This document shows, piece after piece, positions 1-7,229 of a stretch of 64,000 nt of DNA. Under the pieces are notes generated by a model that was given only the letters and a program-made list of their open reading frames with translations, ran no database searches and was not told where the DNA came from. The translations under genes were made by a program, and so were the position numbers. Within the stretch, counting starts at the first letter, position 1, and each line of letters begins with the position of its first letter. This DNA comes from Paenibacillus sp. W2I17 (GTDB lineage Bacteria; Bacillota; Bacilli; Paenibacillales; Paenibacillaceae), in the NCBI RefSeq assembly GCF_030815985.1, contig NZ_JAUSXM010000001.1:2356001-2420000 (forward strand), read 5' to 3'.

Positions 1-1
1 C

Positions 2-187
2 ACGGTAATTGTGCTGCTTATACTGGTTAGTATTTTCCCTGCGTGGAACGGTATGATTGGCGCTGTTGCCCAATCCCTTGGCCTGCTCGCGGAACTTATC
101 ATTGTCTGGCTTGTTATCCGGCGCACGAAGCAAGAACCTACGATGTCTGTGCCGAAAGCCCGTAAATCAGCATCCCTGAAAGGGTAA
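2..187 (+). CDS. C-terminal fragment of a membrane protein
   Basis: An open frame runs in from the window edge and stops with TAA at 185-187, leaving 61 residues. Two hydrophobic stretches (starting VIVLLILVSIFPAW and ending ELIIVWLVI) are followed by a basic, polar tail (RRTKQEPT...KSASLKG), which fits the last membrane spans and cytoplasmic tail of a multi-pass protein. It lies 40 bases upstream of the next transporter and could be cotranscribed with it. The family cannot be told from this piece. Confidence 0.55.
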   Translation, partial: TVIVLLILVSIFPAWNGMIGAVAQSLGLLAELIIVWLVIRRTKQEPTMSVPKARKSASLKG

Positions 188-227
188 TAAAATCATTGAA
201 TTGTTATCAGGATTGGAGTCTCTCATC

Positions 228-1400
228 ATGAAATTAAGTCACAACGCCCGCCCGGACCAGAACTGGCTGCGGGCTCTCATGTTCACCATCTTTGGTTCCA
301 CCGTTCTGGTGGTATCCTACTTTCAGCTTTACTTCAGTCATCTGGGCTTCAGTCGGGCTGAGATTGGATATCTCTACGGAATTGGCCCCCTCATCTCTGT
401 GTTCTCCAATATGTTCTGGAGCATGGCCAGCGACCGCTACCAAACAGTACGCAAAGTGATGATCATTCTGCTTGGTGGCCAATTGATCACAGGGATCATG
501 CTCGCCAACGCAACAACTTTCGGTCAGGTATTTGTACTCGTAACCCTGTTTTACTTTTTCTATTATCCGGTCTATCCACTCTCCGATACGATGGCTATTA
601 CAACCGCCAGCAAGTATGGTCGAAATTTCACTTCCATTCGAGTCTTCGGATCGATCGGTTATGCCTTCTTTGCATTAAGTATCGGGTATTTCCTTGGATC
701 TTTTGGTCCAGCATGGACGATTTGGGTCTGCGTTGGTCTTGCTGCAACTACACTATTGATCAGTTTTCAATTGAAGGATCAACCTTCGGGAAGTAGTAGC
801 AAAATGGACCTATCAGGGTTATGGTCTATTTTGAAACGCAGAGATGTGCTCACTTTTTTTGGCTGTGTATTTTTGCTCGCCATGGGACATCGCATGAACG
901 AAGCATTTCTTACCATCACGCTAAAAGATCTGGGTGCCAGCGAGGGGCTGATCGGCTGGTCTTTGCTGATCTCTTCCGTAAGTGAAATCCCCATATTTCT
1001 ACTGCTCAGCAAGTATGGAAACCGTTATAAAGAACTGCCGCTAATCGCTTTTGCTGCACTGATGTATACGGTTCGTTTGCTTCTCATGTCCATATCCGAT
1101 ACACCAGCAGCTGTCGTTGCAATTCAGACGATGCACAGTGTTACCTTTGGTATTTTCTACGTTACGGCGGTCCGCTATATTATTCGCCTAGTTCCGGATG
1201 GCTACAGAGCTACGGGTATGGCTTTGTTCACCATTGTCTGGTCCAGTGCTTCGGGACTTCTTAGTGGAACGTTGGGCGGACTGCTGCTGGAACATGCAGG
1301 CAGACAAACCTTCTATCTCACCGCTATGGCTTTCTCCCTGGCTGCACTGATCGGTTTCGGATTGAAGTTATGGTCCAGCATGACCAATCGTGTCTCCTGA
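228..1400 (+). CDS. MFS transporter, 12 membrane spans
   Basis: This 390-residue protein has about twelve hydrophobic segments and the layout of the MFS_1-like group that includes 3-phenylpropionate (HcaT-type) permeases. The loop after the second span reads SMASDRYQTVRK, a variant of the MFS motif with D and R retained. The ATG at 228 is preferred over an in-frame TTG at 201 because GGAG lies nine bases upstream of it. The substrate cannot be predicted. It probably moves a small organic compound or drug across the cytoplasmic membrane by proton exchange. Confidence 0.85.
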   Translation: MKLSHNARPDQNWLRALMFTIFGSTVLVVSYFQLYFSHLGFSRAEIGYLYGIGPLISVFSNMFWSMASDRYQTVRKVMIILLGGQLITGIMLANATTFGQVFVLVTLFYFFYYPVYPLSDTMAITTASKYGRNFTSIRVFGSIGYAFFALSIGYFLGSFGPAWTIWVCVGLAATTLLISFQLKDQPSGSSSKMDLSGLWSILKRRDVLTFFGCVFLLAMGHRMNEAFLTITLKDLGASEGLIGWSLLISSVSEIPIFLLLSKYGNRYKELPLIAFAALMYTVRLLLMSISDTPAAVVAIQTMHSVTFGIFYVTAVRYIIRLVPDGYRATGMALFTIVWSSASGLLSGTLGGLLLEHAGRQTFYLTAMAFSLAALIGFGLKLWSSMTNRVS

Positions 1401-1458
1401 ACACACAGGGAAACATACACCATATTCAACCGTTATTTACACTGAAAATTTTAGAATC

Positions 1459-1493
1459 AAAAAAAGCACAGCCTCCCTTGGGGGACTGTGCTT
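1459..1493 (-). terminator. Terminator of the cold-shock gene
   Basis: On the minus strand an AGCACAG/CTGTGCT stem, extended by a C/G-rich inner helix, is followed by a run of seven U. It lies downstream of the leftward csp gene. The plus-strand side lacks a T run, so it acts mainly leftward. Confidence 0.85.
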
Positions 1494-1555
1494 AGGTTCT
1501 TAATATTCAGCTATAAATTTATCATATATAAGAAGTCCGTTGACCGGAAAAATTC

Positions 1556-1753
1556 TTACAGTTTGTTTACGTTAGCTGCTTGAGGACCACGGTTTCCATC
1601 AGTGATTTCGAATTCTACCGCTTGACCTTCTTCCAATGTTTTGAAGCCATCTCCTTGGATTGCGGAGAAATGTACGAATACGTCCTCGCCGCCTTCAACT
1701 GAAATAAAGCCATAGCCTTTTTCTGCGTTAAACCATTTAACTGTACCTTTCAA
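1556..1753 (-). CDS. Cold-shock protein (CspA family)
   Basis: This 65-residue single cold-shock domain protein is the usual length for the family. RNP1 (KGYGFISV, residues 12-19) and RNP2 (VFVHF, 25-29) are intact, so it should bind single-stranded RNA or DNA and act as an RNA chaperone in the cytoplasm. The start is TTG, with AGGAGG eight bases upstream. It is monocistronic, with its own promoter and terminator. The 5' leader carries a hairpin at its very 5' end. Confidence 0.96.
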   Translation of the reverse strand: MKGTVKWFNAEKGYGFISVEGGEDVFVHFSAIQGDGFKTLEEGQAVEFEITDGNRGPQAANVNKL

Positions 1754-1774
1754 ATGAAAAACCTCCTAAAAATA

Positions 1775-1790
1775 TCGCCATCTATGGCGA
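1775..1790 (-). promoter_or_regulatory. 5'-end hairpin in the csp leader
   Basis: The sequence TCGCCATCTATGGCGA has six-base perfect arms with a four-base loop. Given the promoter at 1799-1827, it begins within a few bases of the predicted transcript 5' end and sits about seven bases upstream of the Shine-Dalgarno. It may protect the mRNA end or tune translation with temperature. Confidence 0.55.
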
Positions 1791-1798
1791 ATACCCTT

Positions 1799-1827
1799 AT
1801 TATACTGTATGGGCTTCCATTTTGCAA
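1799..1827 (-). promoter_or_regulatory. Sigma-A-type promoter of csp
   Basis: On the minus strand TTGCAA (1822-1827) and TATAAT (1799-1804) are separated by exactly 17 bases. Transcription would start near 1792, giving a leader of about 40 bases. Confidence 0.8.
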
Positions 1828-1855
1828 TTTATCTTTCCATAAATGTCGAAAAAAT

Positions 1856-1884
1856 TTGCTTTGAATCGTAGGGTACGGTATCAT
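1856..1884 (+). promoter_or_regulatory. Promoter of the gene at 1916
   Basis: TTGCTT (1856-1861) and TATCAT (1879-1884) are 17 bases apart, pointing rightward and divergent from the csp promoter. Confidence 0.55.
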
Positions 1885-1915
1885 TTTACCAAAACCGTTA
1901 GTTTGGAGACTACCT

Positions 1916-2149
1916 ATGATAAAAAAACATGAAATATACAAAACAGACAAGTGGAACATGATGACCGTAGAAGTTCAAGGCAAATATCTCGTACTGCGAG
2001 AAATTTCGGAAGAGTGGGGCGAAGAATGCCATACTTTCCTTAGCCGTCCTGCATTAATGCACTGGGCTGAACGCCGTTTCCCAAAAGCAGATTTTGAGAA
2101 CCGTGAGGATGAATGGCGTCAATTGATGGCTGCCTTCAAAGGGGTCTAA
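1916..2149 (+). CDS. Conserved hypothetical protein, 77 aa
   Basis: This is a small soluble protein rich in charged and aromatic residues (TDKWNMMTVEVQGKYLVLREISEEWGEECHTFLSRPALMHW). There is no signal peptide or membrane span. GGAG lies ahead of the ATG, and a divergent promoter precedes it. It is followed after three bases by a small membrane protein, so the two are probably cotranscribed. I do not recognise a characterised family. Confidence 0.8.
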   Translation: MIKKHEIYKTDKWNMMTVEVQGKYLVLREISEEWGEECHTFLSRPALMHWAERRFPKADFENREDEWRQLMAAFKGV

Positions 2150-2152
2150 CCC

Positions 2153-2338
2153 ATGCAGCTTGACTCAAGCAATGTCGTCATCTTTATTATCCTTGCCTTC
2201 TCTCTTGGTATTGTGCTTATTCTGGGACGCAATTCCATCCCGGATCGACTGAGACGGGGAATGGCACTTATTGCTACCCTGCTCATTTGTTTCGCCTTTT
2301 TCCTGATCGTTTATTTTCTGTATAACATGGGAACCTAA
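2153..2338 (+). CDS. Small two-span membrane protein, 61 aa
   Basis: Two hydrophobic helices (VVIFIILAFSLGIVLIL and ALIATLLICFAFFLIVYFLY) flank a short basic loop (GRNSIPDRLRRG). It starts four bases after the stop of the previous gene, which suggests translational coupling. The function is unknown. The position between a soluble hypothetical protein and the peptidase gene gives no strong clue. Confidence 0.78.
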   Translation: MQLDSSNVVIFIILAFSLGIVLILGRNSIPDRLRRGMALIATLLICFAFFLIVYFLYNMGT

Positions 2339-2387
2339 TCACGGGGACCCAGATGCTCAAATATTTCAACGTGCCTAAGGTCATACT

Positions 2388-2405
2388 ATACGAGATTATT
2401 CGTAT
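2388..2405 (+). promoter_or_regulatory. Hairpin just upstream of the pepF ribosome site
   Basis: Arms ATACGA (2388-2393) and TCGTAT (2400-2405) are perfectly complementary and end four bases before the AAGGAGG at 2409-2415. It could modulate use of the first pepF start. Confidence 0.35.
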
Positions 2406-2422
2406 CGTAAGGAGGAAGGCCG

Positions 2423-4342
2423 TTGAAATACCAGAAATCGCTATCTGTTATCCTGGTACTTAGTCTGATTCCTTCGTCTCTCTCCGCACAGGCGAGCGCG
2501 ACGAAGGCAGCTTCGTCCATACATTCATCAGATCATCAAAGGAGGATTTCCATGAGTCAATTATTGAAACGTTCCGAGGTGCCAGCTGAGCATAGCTGGA
2601 AACTGGAAGATTTATTTGCCGATCAGAAAGCCTGGGATCAGGAATATGAAGAAGTATCGTCTTTGACCAAGAAGGCCTCCGAATTCCAAGGCAAATTGAA
2701 TCAACCTGATGTACTCAAATCTTGCTTCGAATTCGAAGATGAGATCAGTCTCAAAATAGAACGCCTCTTTGTGTACGCACGTATGCATCAAGATGAAGAC
2801 ACAGCTAATCCTACATATCAAAACCTGTCCCAAAAAGCCCAGAAATTAGGCGTACGGGTTGGTGAAGCACTTTCTTTTGTCACACCGGAGATTCTTTCCC
2901 TGCCGGATGATCAGTTGGACGCATTTATTGCGAACGAAAAACTCTCTGCTTATACATTTACGCTGGAAGAGATGAAACGCGAAAAAGCCCACGTTCTTAG
3001 CCAAGCAGAAGAAGCTTTGCTTGCACAGGTAGGCAACCTTTCACAAGCACCACAGACAATATTCAGCATGCTGAATAACGCCGATCTCAAGTTTCCAAGA
3101 ATCAAGGATGAACATGGTAACGAAGTTGAACTGACACACGGCAGCTACATTCAGTTCCTGGAGAACCCTAACCGTGAAGTTCGCGAACGTGCCTTCAAAG
3201 CGGTATACGAAACCTATGCCAAACAGAAGAACACAATTGCGGCTGCCCTGAATGCAAATGTAACCAAAAATATGTTCTATGCTAATGTTCGGAAGTACCC
3301 TTCCGTGATGGAAATGTCCCTATATGGAGATAACATCCCAACGGATGTGTATACCAATCTGGTAGATACTATTCACGAGAGCCTTCCGTTATTGCATCGT
3401 TATATGGACCTGCGCAAAAAGTTGCTGGGTGTGGATCAATTGCACATGTACGATCTGTTCGCTCCACTCGTAGACGAATACAAAATGGATATTACCTATG
3501 AGGAAGCGAAACAAACGGTTAAAGACGGTCTGAAACCACTCGGTAAGGATTATGCAGATGCATTGCAGACTGGATATGATAATCGCTGGATCGATATATA
3601 TGAGAATGAAAATAAACGTTCAGGCGCATATGCCTGGGGCGCTTACGGCACTCACCCGTATGTCTTGTTGAATCACAAAGATAACCTGAACAGCATGTTC
3701 ACACTTGCACATGAAATGGGTCACGCTCTTCATTCACATTACTCGGATACAACACTTCCGTACCGTGATGCCCAGTACACCATCTTCCTGGCAGAGGTTG
3801 CATCCACAACCAACGAAGCGTTGCTCATGGATTACCTGCTTAACAAATCAACAGATCCAAAGGAAAAATTGTATCTGTTAACCTATTATGCCGACCAATT
3901 CCGTACAACGGTATTCCGTCAGACCATGTTTGCTGAATTCGAGAAAATCATTCATGAACGTGGGGAACAAGGTGACGCATTAACACCACAATTGTTATCC
4001 GAGATCTATTATGATCTGAACGTTAAATATCACGGAGAAGGCATGGCTGTCGACAAAGAAATTGAAATGGAATGGGCTCGTATTCCCCACTTCTATAACA
4101 GCTTCTACGTTTACAAATATGCTACAGGCTTCTCCGCAGCGACAAGCTTTTCCAAGCAAATCCTGGAAGAAGGCCAACCGGCGGTTGATCGATATCTTGG
4201 CTTCCTGAAGAGCGGTGGCAGTGATTACTCCATCAACATCCTGAAAAAAGCAGGTGTGGATATGTCTACACCACAGCCAATTCGTGAAGCTATGAGTGTG
4301 TTCAAGGAATTGATTGAACAGATGGAGCAGCTAACCAAATAA
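2423..4342 (+). CDS. pepF: Oligoendopeptidase F (M3 family)
   Basis: This zinc metallopeptidase cleaves short oligopeptides. The HEXXH site is HEMGH at residues 430-434, followed by EVASTTNE with the third ligand Glu, and the whole M3 fold is present. From the TTG at 2423 the protein is 639 residues and begins with a signal-like peptide: MKYQK, then a hydrophobic core SLSVILVLSLIPSSLSA, then an AXA-type region. An in-frame ATG at 2552 has its own strong Shine-Dalgarno and would give a 596-residue cytoplasmic form matching the usual start of the family. Either start, or both, may be used. A terminator follows the gene. Confidence 0.95.
   Translation: MKYQKSLSVILVLSLIPSSLSAQASATKAASSIHSSDHQRRISMSQLLKRSEVPAEHSWKLEDLFADQKAWDQEYEEVSSLTKKASEFQGKLNQPDVLKSCFEFEDEISLKIERLFVYARMHQDEDTANPTYQNLSQKAQKLGVRVGEALSFVTPEILSLPDDQLDAFIANEKLSAYTFTLEEMKREKAHVLSQAEEALLAQVGNLSQAPQTIFSMLNNADLKFPRIKDEHGNEVELTHGSYIQFLENPNREVRERAFKAVYETYAKQKNTIAAALNANVTKNMFYANVRKYPSVMEMSLYGDNIPTDVYTNLVDTIHESLPLLHRYMDLRKKLLGVDQLHMYDLFAPLVDEYKMDITYEEAKQTVKDGLKPLGKDYADALQTGYDNRWIDIYENENKRSGAYAWGAYGTHPYVLLNHKDNLNSMFTLAHEMGHALHSHYSDTTLPYRDAQYTIFLAEVASTTNEALLMDYLLNKSTDPKEKLYLLTYYADQFRTTVFRQTMFAEFEKIIHERGEQGDALTPQLLSEIYYDLNVKYHGEGMAVDKEIEMEWARIPHFYNSFYVYKYATGFSAATSFSKQILEEGQPAVDRYLGFLKSGGSDYSINILKKAGVDMSTPQPIREAMSVFKELIEQMEQLTK
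2539..2554 (+). promoter_or_regulatory. Internal Shine-Dalgarno and second in-frame pepF start
   Basis: AAGGAGG at about 2539-2545 lies a normal distance before the in-frame ATG at 2552, 43 codons after the upstream TTG start. The upstream TTG also has AAGGAGG (2409-2415) seven bases away, so the gene has two near-ideal initiation sites. Confidence 0.75.
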
Positions 4343-4367
4343 GGTTGTCTTCCCATGTGACCTGCAT

Positions 4368-4396
4368 CCCTTGCCCGTTTGGGCAGGGGATTTTAT
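4368..4396 (+). terminator. Terminator after pepF
   Basis: The stem CCCTTGCCC / GGGCAGGGG (one G-T pair) has a GTTT loop and is followed by ATTTTAT. Confidence 0.75.
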
Positions 4397-4474
4397 CATC
4401 ATTGCAAGATGCAACATACCCGAATATGGGTAATGCATATCTAGTTCTCAATTGTTCAACAAGGAGGCAACACC

Positions 4475-4855
4475 ATGAAAATGCAATGGGCACTCATAGC
4501 AGGTCTTGTTTTTGCACTGCTCACGGGAATCTTTGCGGTCATTAATGTGGATTCCGTACAAGTCAACCTGTTATTTAACACGGTACAAATCCCGCTGATC
4601 TTGCTCATTCTCGGCTGTACCCTGATCGGTGGAATTATTGTAGGGTCATATGGCATTTATCGCCAATACAGACTGCAACGTGAAAATAAACAACTGAAAT
4701 TGCGTGTATCTGAATTGGAAAGTTCCGCGACAAGCAAATCTTCGCTCGATTCTTTCAAATCGATGGATTCGCTTGACTCAAATAAATCCGACAGCCTATT
4801 GGAGAATGATTCGATCCAGAGTCAGCGCAAAGGAAACCCTACGGGAACACTGTAA
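4475..4855 (+). CDS. LapA-domain (DUF1049) membrane protein
   Basis: The protein has 126 residues. Two N-terminal membrane helices (ALIAGLVFALLTGIFAVI and LILLILGCTLIGGIIVGSYGIY) flank the typical short loop NVDSVQVNLLFNTVQIP of the LapA/DUF1049 family. A basic coiled-coil stretch (RQYRLQRENKQLKLRVSELE) and a Ser/Asp-rich tail (SLDSFKSMDSLDSNKSDSLL) follow. In Gram-negatives LapA helps lipopolysaccharide assembly. In a Gram-positive only a general envelope role can be inferred. AGGAGG precedes the ATG. Confidence 0.85.
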   Translation: MKMQWALIAGLVFALLTGIFAVINVDSVQVNLLFNTVQIPLILLILGCTLIGGIIVGSYGIYRQYRLQRENKQLKLRVSELESSATSKSSLDSFKSMDSLDSNKSDSLLENDSIQSQRKGNPTGTL

Positions 4856-4865
4856 CCAATCAGAG

Positions 4866-4929
4866 ACAGCCTGCTGGCGAGTCAGGAATGGTAGTATCAC
4901 ATTCTCTCCCCAGACAGGCTGTATTTTGT
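4866..4929 (+). terminator. Possible long-loop terminator after the LapA gene
   Basis: ACAGCCTG (4866-4873) and CAGGCTGT (4915-4922) are perfectly complementary and are followed by ATTTTGTTT. The loop is about 40 bases, so efficiency is uncertain. Confidence 0.45.
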
Positions 4930-4967
4930 TTCACACCATACCCACGATCCGAGGAGGAAATTACACA

Positions 4968-6008
4968 ATGAGTTTTACAATTGATGAATCTTACGTTCTG
5001 TCTTTCCTGAAAAAATTGCTGGATACACCAAGCCCAAGTGGTTACACACATCATATAATCGAGATGATCCGGAAGGAAGCAGCAGCACTGGGCATCGCCT
5101 GTGAGCTGAATAACAAGGGCGGTGCGGTGCTTACATTGCCCGGACAGGATTCGTCCAAGACAATCGCTTTAAGCGCCCACGTGGATACGCTCGGGGCCAT
5201 GGTACGCTCGGTTACATCCTATGGAACATTGAAGCTTACCTCTGTCGGTGGATTTTCCATGCAAAGTATCGAAAACGAATATTGCTGCATCCATACTCGG
5301 GATGGAAAGACATACACAGGCACCATTCTCTCCCTTCATCCGTCTGTCCACGTCTATCCGGATGCACGCACATTTGAACGGACTGAGAGCCATATGGAAG
5401 TTCGAATCGATGAAGTTGTCTCCTCCAAGGAAGATGTGTTGAAACTCGGGATCTCTGTCGGCGACTTTATCTCCTTTGATGCTCGCGCAGTCATCACGCC
5501 GAGTGGTTATATCAAATCACGTCATCTGGACGACAAAGCCAGCGTAGCTGCCCTCTTTGGCATCCTTGAGTCTGCACATCGTGAAGGTTGGCAACCATTA
5601 CATAACGTCTCTCTGCTTATCTCGAACTATGAAGAAGTTGGACATGGCGCATCGTATATCCCTGCAGAAATCAGTGAAATGATCGCTGTAGACATGGGAG
5701 CCATGGGCGATGACCTGAGCTGTAAAGAAACTGACGTTTCCATATGTGCCAAAGATTCTTCTGGCCCGTATGACTACGATATGACCAGTCGTCTCATTGA
5801 ACTGGCCAAACAGGATGGGATGGATTACGTCGTGGACATTTATCCCCACTATGGCTCAGATGGCAGTGCAGCATTACGCGGAGGAAACAATATCCGAGCA
5901 GCACTGATCGGTCCGGGGGTTCACGCATCTCATTCCATGGAGCGTACGCATAAGGATGCTGTACTGAATACGGCACGATTGCTCGCAGCTTACATTACAA
6001 CCAAGTAA
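4968..6008 (+). CDS. M42 family metallopeptidase (glutamyl aminopeptidase-like)
   Basis: This 346-residue cytoplasmic aminopeptidase belongs to the M42 di-metal family, which forms large dodecamers and trims N-terminal residues from peptides. Visible metal and catalytic residues are H and D in SAHVDTLGAM, D in KSRHLDDKAS, EE in SNYEEVGHG, D in AVDMGAMGDD and H near the end in GVHASHSMERTH. The ATG at 4968 is chosen because GAGGAGG precedes it; the open frame extends further upstream without a ribosome site. Together with pepF it suggests peptide recycling. Confidence 0.92.
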   Translation: MSFTIDESYVLSFLKKLLDTPSPSGYTHHIIEMIRKEAAALGIACELNNKGGAVLTLPGQDSSKTIALSAHVDTLGAMVRSVTSYGTLKLTSVGGFSMQSIENEYCCIHTRDGKTYTGTILSLHPSVHVYPDARTFERTESHMEVRIDEVVSSKEDVLKLGISVGDFISFDARAVITPSGYIKSRHLDDKASVAALFGILESAHREGWQPLHNVSLLISNYEEVGHGASYIPAEISEMIAVDMGAMGDDLSCKETDVSICAKDSSGPYDYDMTSRLIELAKQDGMDYVVDIYPHYGSDGSAALRGGNNIRAALIGPGVHASHSMERTHKDAVLNTARLLAAYITTK

Positions 6009-6067
6009 AACAGAATCATTGATCGACGAAATTATCATGGATAACATCCACATGTTCGTCTAAGCAG

Positions 6068-6118
6068 AAGGCCCCTTCCAAGCACACAATTCGGTGTGCT
6101 TGGAAGGGGCCTTTGTTG
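6068..6118. terminator. Strong bidirectional terminator
   Basis: A perfect 20-bp stem (6068-6087 with 6094-6113) has an AATTCG loop. Rightward it is followed by TTTGTTGT and ends the M42 gene. It also lies at the end of the leftward coiled-coil gene. Confidence 0.9.
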
Positions 6119-6127
6119 TCATATCTC

Positions 6128-7066
6128 TTAATCTGCCTGTTCCACATATGCATGATACTTACGATCCAATATCTCTAACTCTGCCTTATGGTCACGCATT
6201 TCATTTCTCAATACATTCATGGTCTTTCGAACCGCACTCAGTCCATCCTTCACCTGACGTTCGGCTTTGCGAATTTTGTCCTGAACCATCCAGTCCACGA
6301 AGAGGTTATCGAAGAAATAGTCTGCGAATGAAAGCAGACCTCCCAGATGCAGATCCGCGTGTACTGCCATCTCTACATCCTCCAGTTCCTTCTGAAAACG
6401 TCGTAGACGCTTACCTGCATCCATGATGGCGACCTGAGCGTCATCCATTCGTCCTCGCTTGATATGCGTGGAGATGACCCCACCGCCCATCATGTCATAT
6501 ACACCCCAATTACCTGCCGAAGACAAAGCCTTCTCGGCACGTTCAAGAGCATAGAGCAGATATTCTCCCTCCCGGAAAGCTTCATCCAGTTCCTGTAGCT
6601 CGCTCGCCAGATGTTCCCGATTCTCAGCCATCTGTTGCAATTCCGCATCCTGGTCCAGCAGTCGACCTTCCTTCTTCCCCCACAGAGCGTTGTAATCGCT
6701 TTGCCAGTACTGATACTGCCGTTGGCCCTCCAACTCCTGCTCCACATGAATTCGTTGCTCCTGTACGTCTTGTAACATGCGACAAGCGGTGTCGTATGCA
6801 GCCTTGCTCTCCATGAGTTCCAGCTCTTCCTTCTCCAGCCGTTCTGTCTTCTTGCCAATCAGTTGATAGAAAAATGCTGACAAAGTCATACTGTTCAGTC
6901 GATCAACGTCCTTCTGCTCCTTCTGGAGATGCTCCAGACGACGCTTTACCTTTGCTTCCCATTCAGTTTCCTCCGTTTGAAGCTTCTCCAGACGCTTGGT
7001 CCATTTCTCGTAAATTCTCCCCTTTTCCTTGAGCACTGCCAACTGTTGATTAATTTCCTTATACAT
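6128..7066 (-). CDS. Coiled-coil protein of unknown function, 312 aa
   Basis: The N-terminal half (about residues 1-170) is dominated by charged heptad-like sequence (EKWTKRLEKLQTEETEWEAKVKRRLEHLQKEQKDV) typical of a long coiled coil. A Gly-rich segment (SAGNWGVYDMMGGGVISTHIKRGRMDDAQ) lies near the middle, and helical sequence with an aromatic patch (SFADYFFDNLFVDWMVQDKI) follows. No signal peptide or membrane span is evident. GGGAG precedes the ATG. It is separated from the ABC-F gene by a terminator, so it is transcribed alone. I cannot assign a function. Confidence 0.8.
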   Translation of the reverse strand: MYKEINQQLAVLKEKGRIYEKWTKRLEKLQTEETEWEAKVKRRLEHLQKEQKDVDRLNSMTLSAFFYQLIGKKTERLEKEELELMESKAAYDTACRMLQDVQEQRIHVEQELEGQRQYQYWQSDYNALWGKKEGRLLDQDAELQQMAENREHLASELQELDEAFREGEYLLYALERAEKALSSAGNWGVYDMMGGGVISTHIKRGRMDDAQVAIMDAGKRLRRFQKELEDVEMAVHADLHLGGLLSFADYFFDNLFVDWMVQDKIRKAERQVKDGLSAVRKTMNVLRNEMRDHKAELEILDRKYHAYVEQAD

Positions 7067-7160
7067 AAGTGTGGTGTTCTCTCCCTTCTATGGAATTCTT
7101 TACTTATAAAACGTAATGAACATACAGAACGTTTCACTTTAATGCGCAAATTCACAGACA

Positions 7161-7217
7161 AAAAAATCGCCCTTTTCTCCAATGCGACATAAAGTCACTA
7201 TAGAAGAAAGGGCGATG
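7161..7217 (-). terminator. Terminator of the ABC-F gene
   Basis: ATCGCCCTTT and AAAGGGCGAT form a perfect 10-bp stem around a loop of about 30 bases. Leftward it is followed by a run of T. Confidence 0.75.
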
Positions 7218-7229
7218 TTTAGTTATAAA

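Noticed and set aside
4704..4967. N-terminal extension of the M42 peptidase
   Set aside because: The extension runs over the LapA gene end and a terminator-like hairpin. The ATG at 4968 with GAGGAGG gives the family length.
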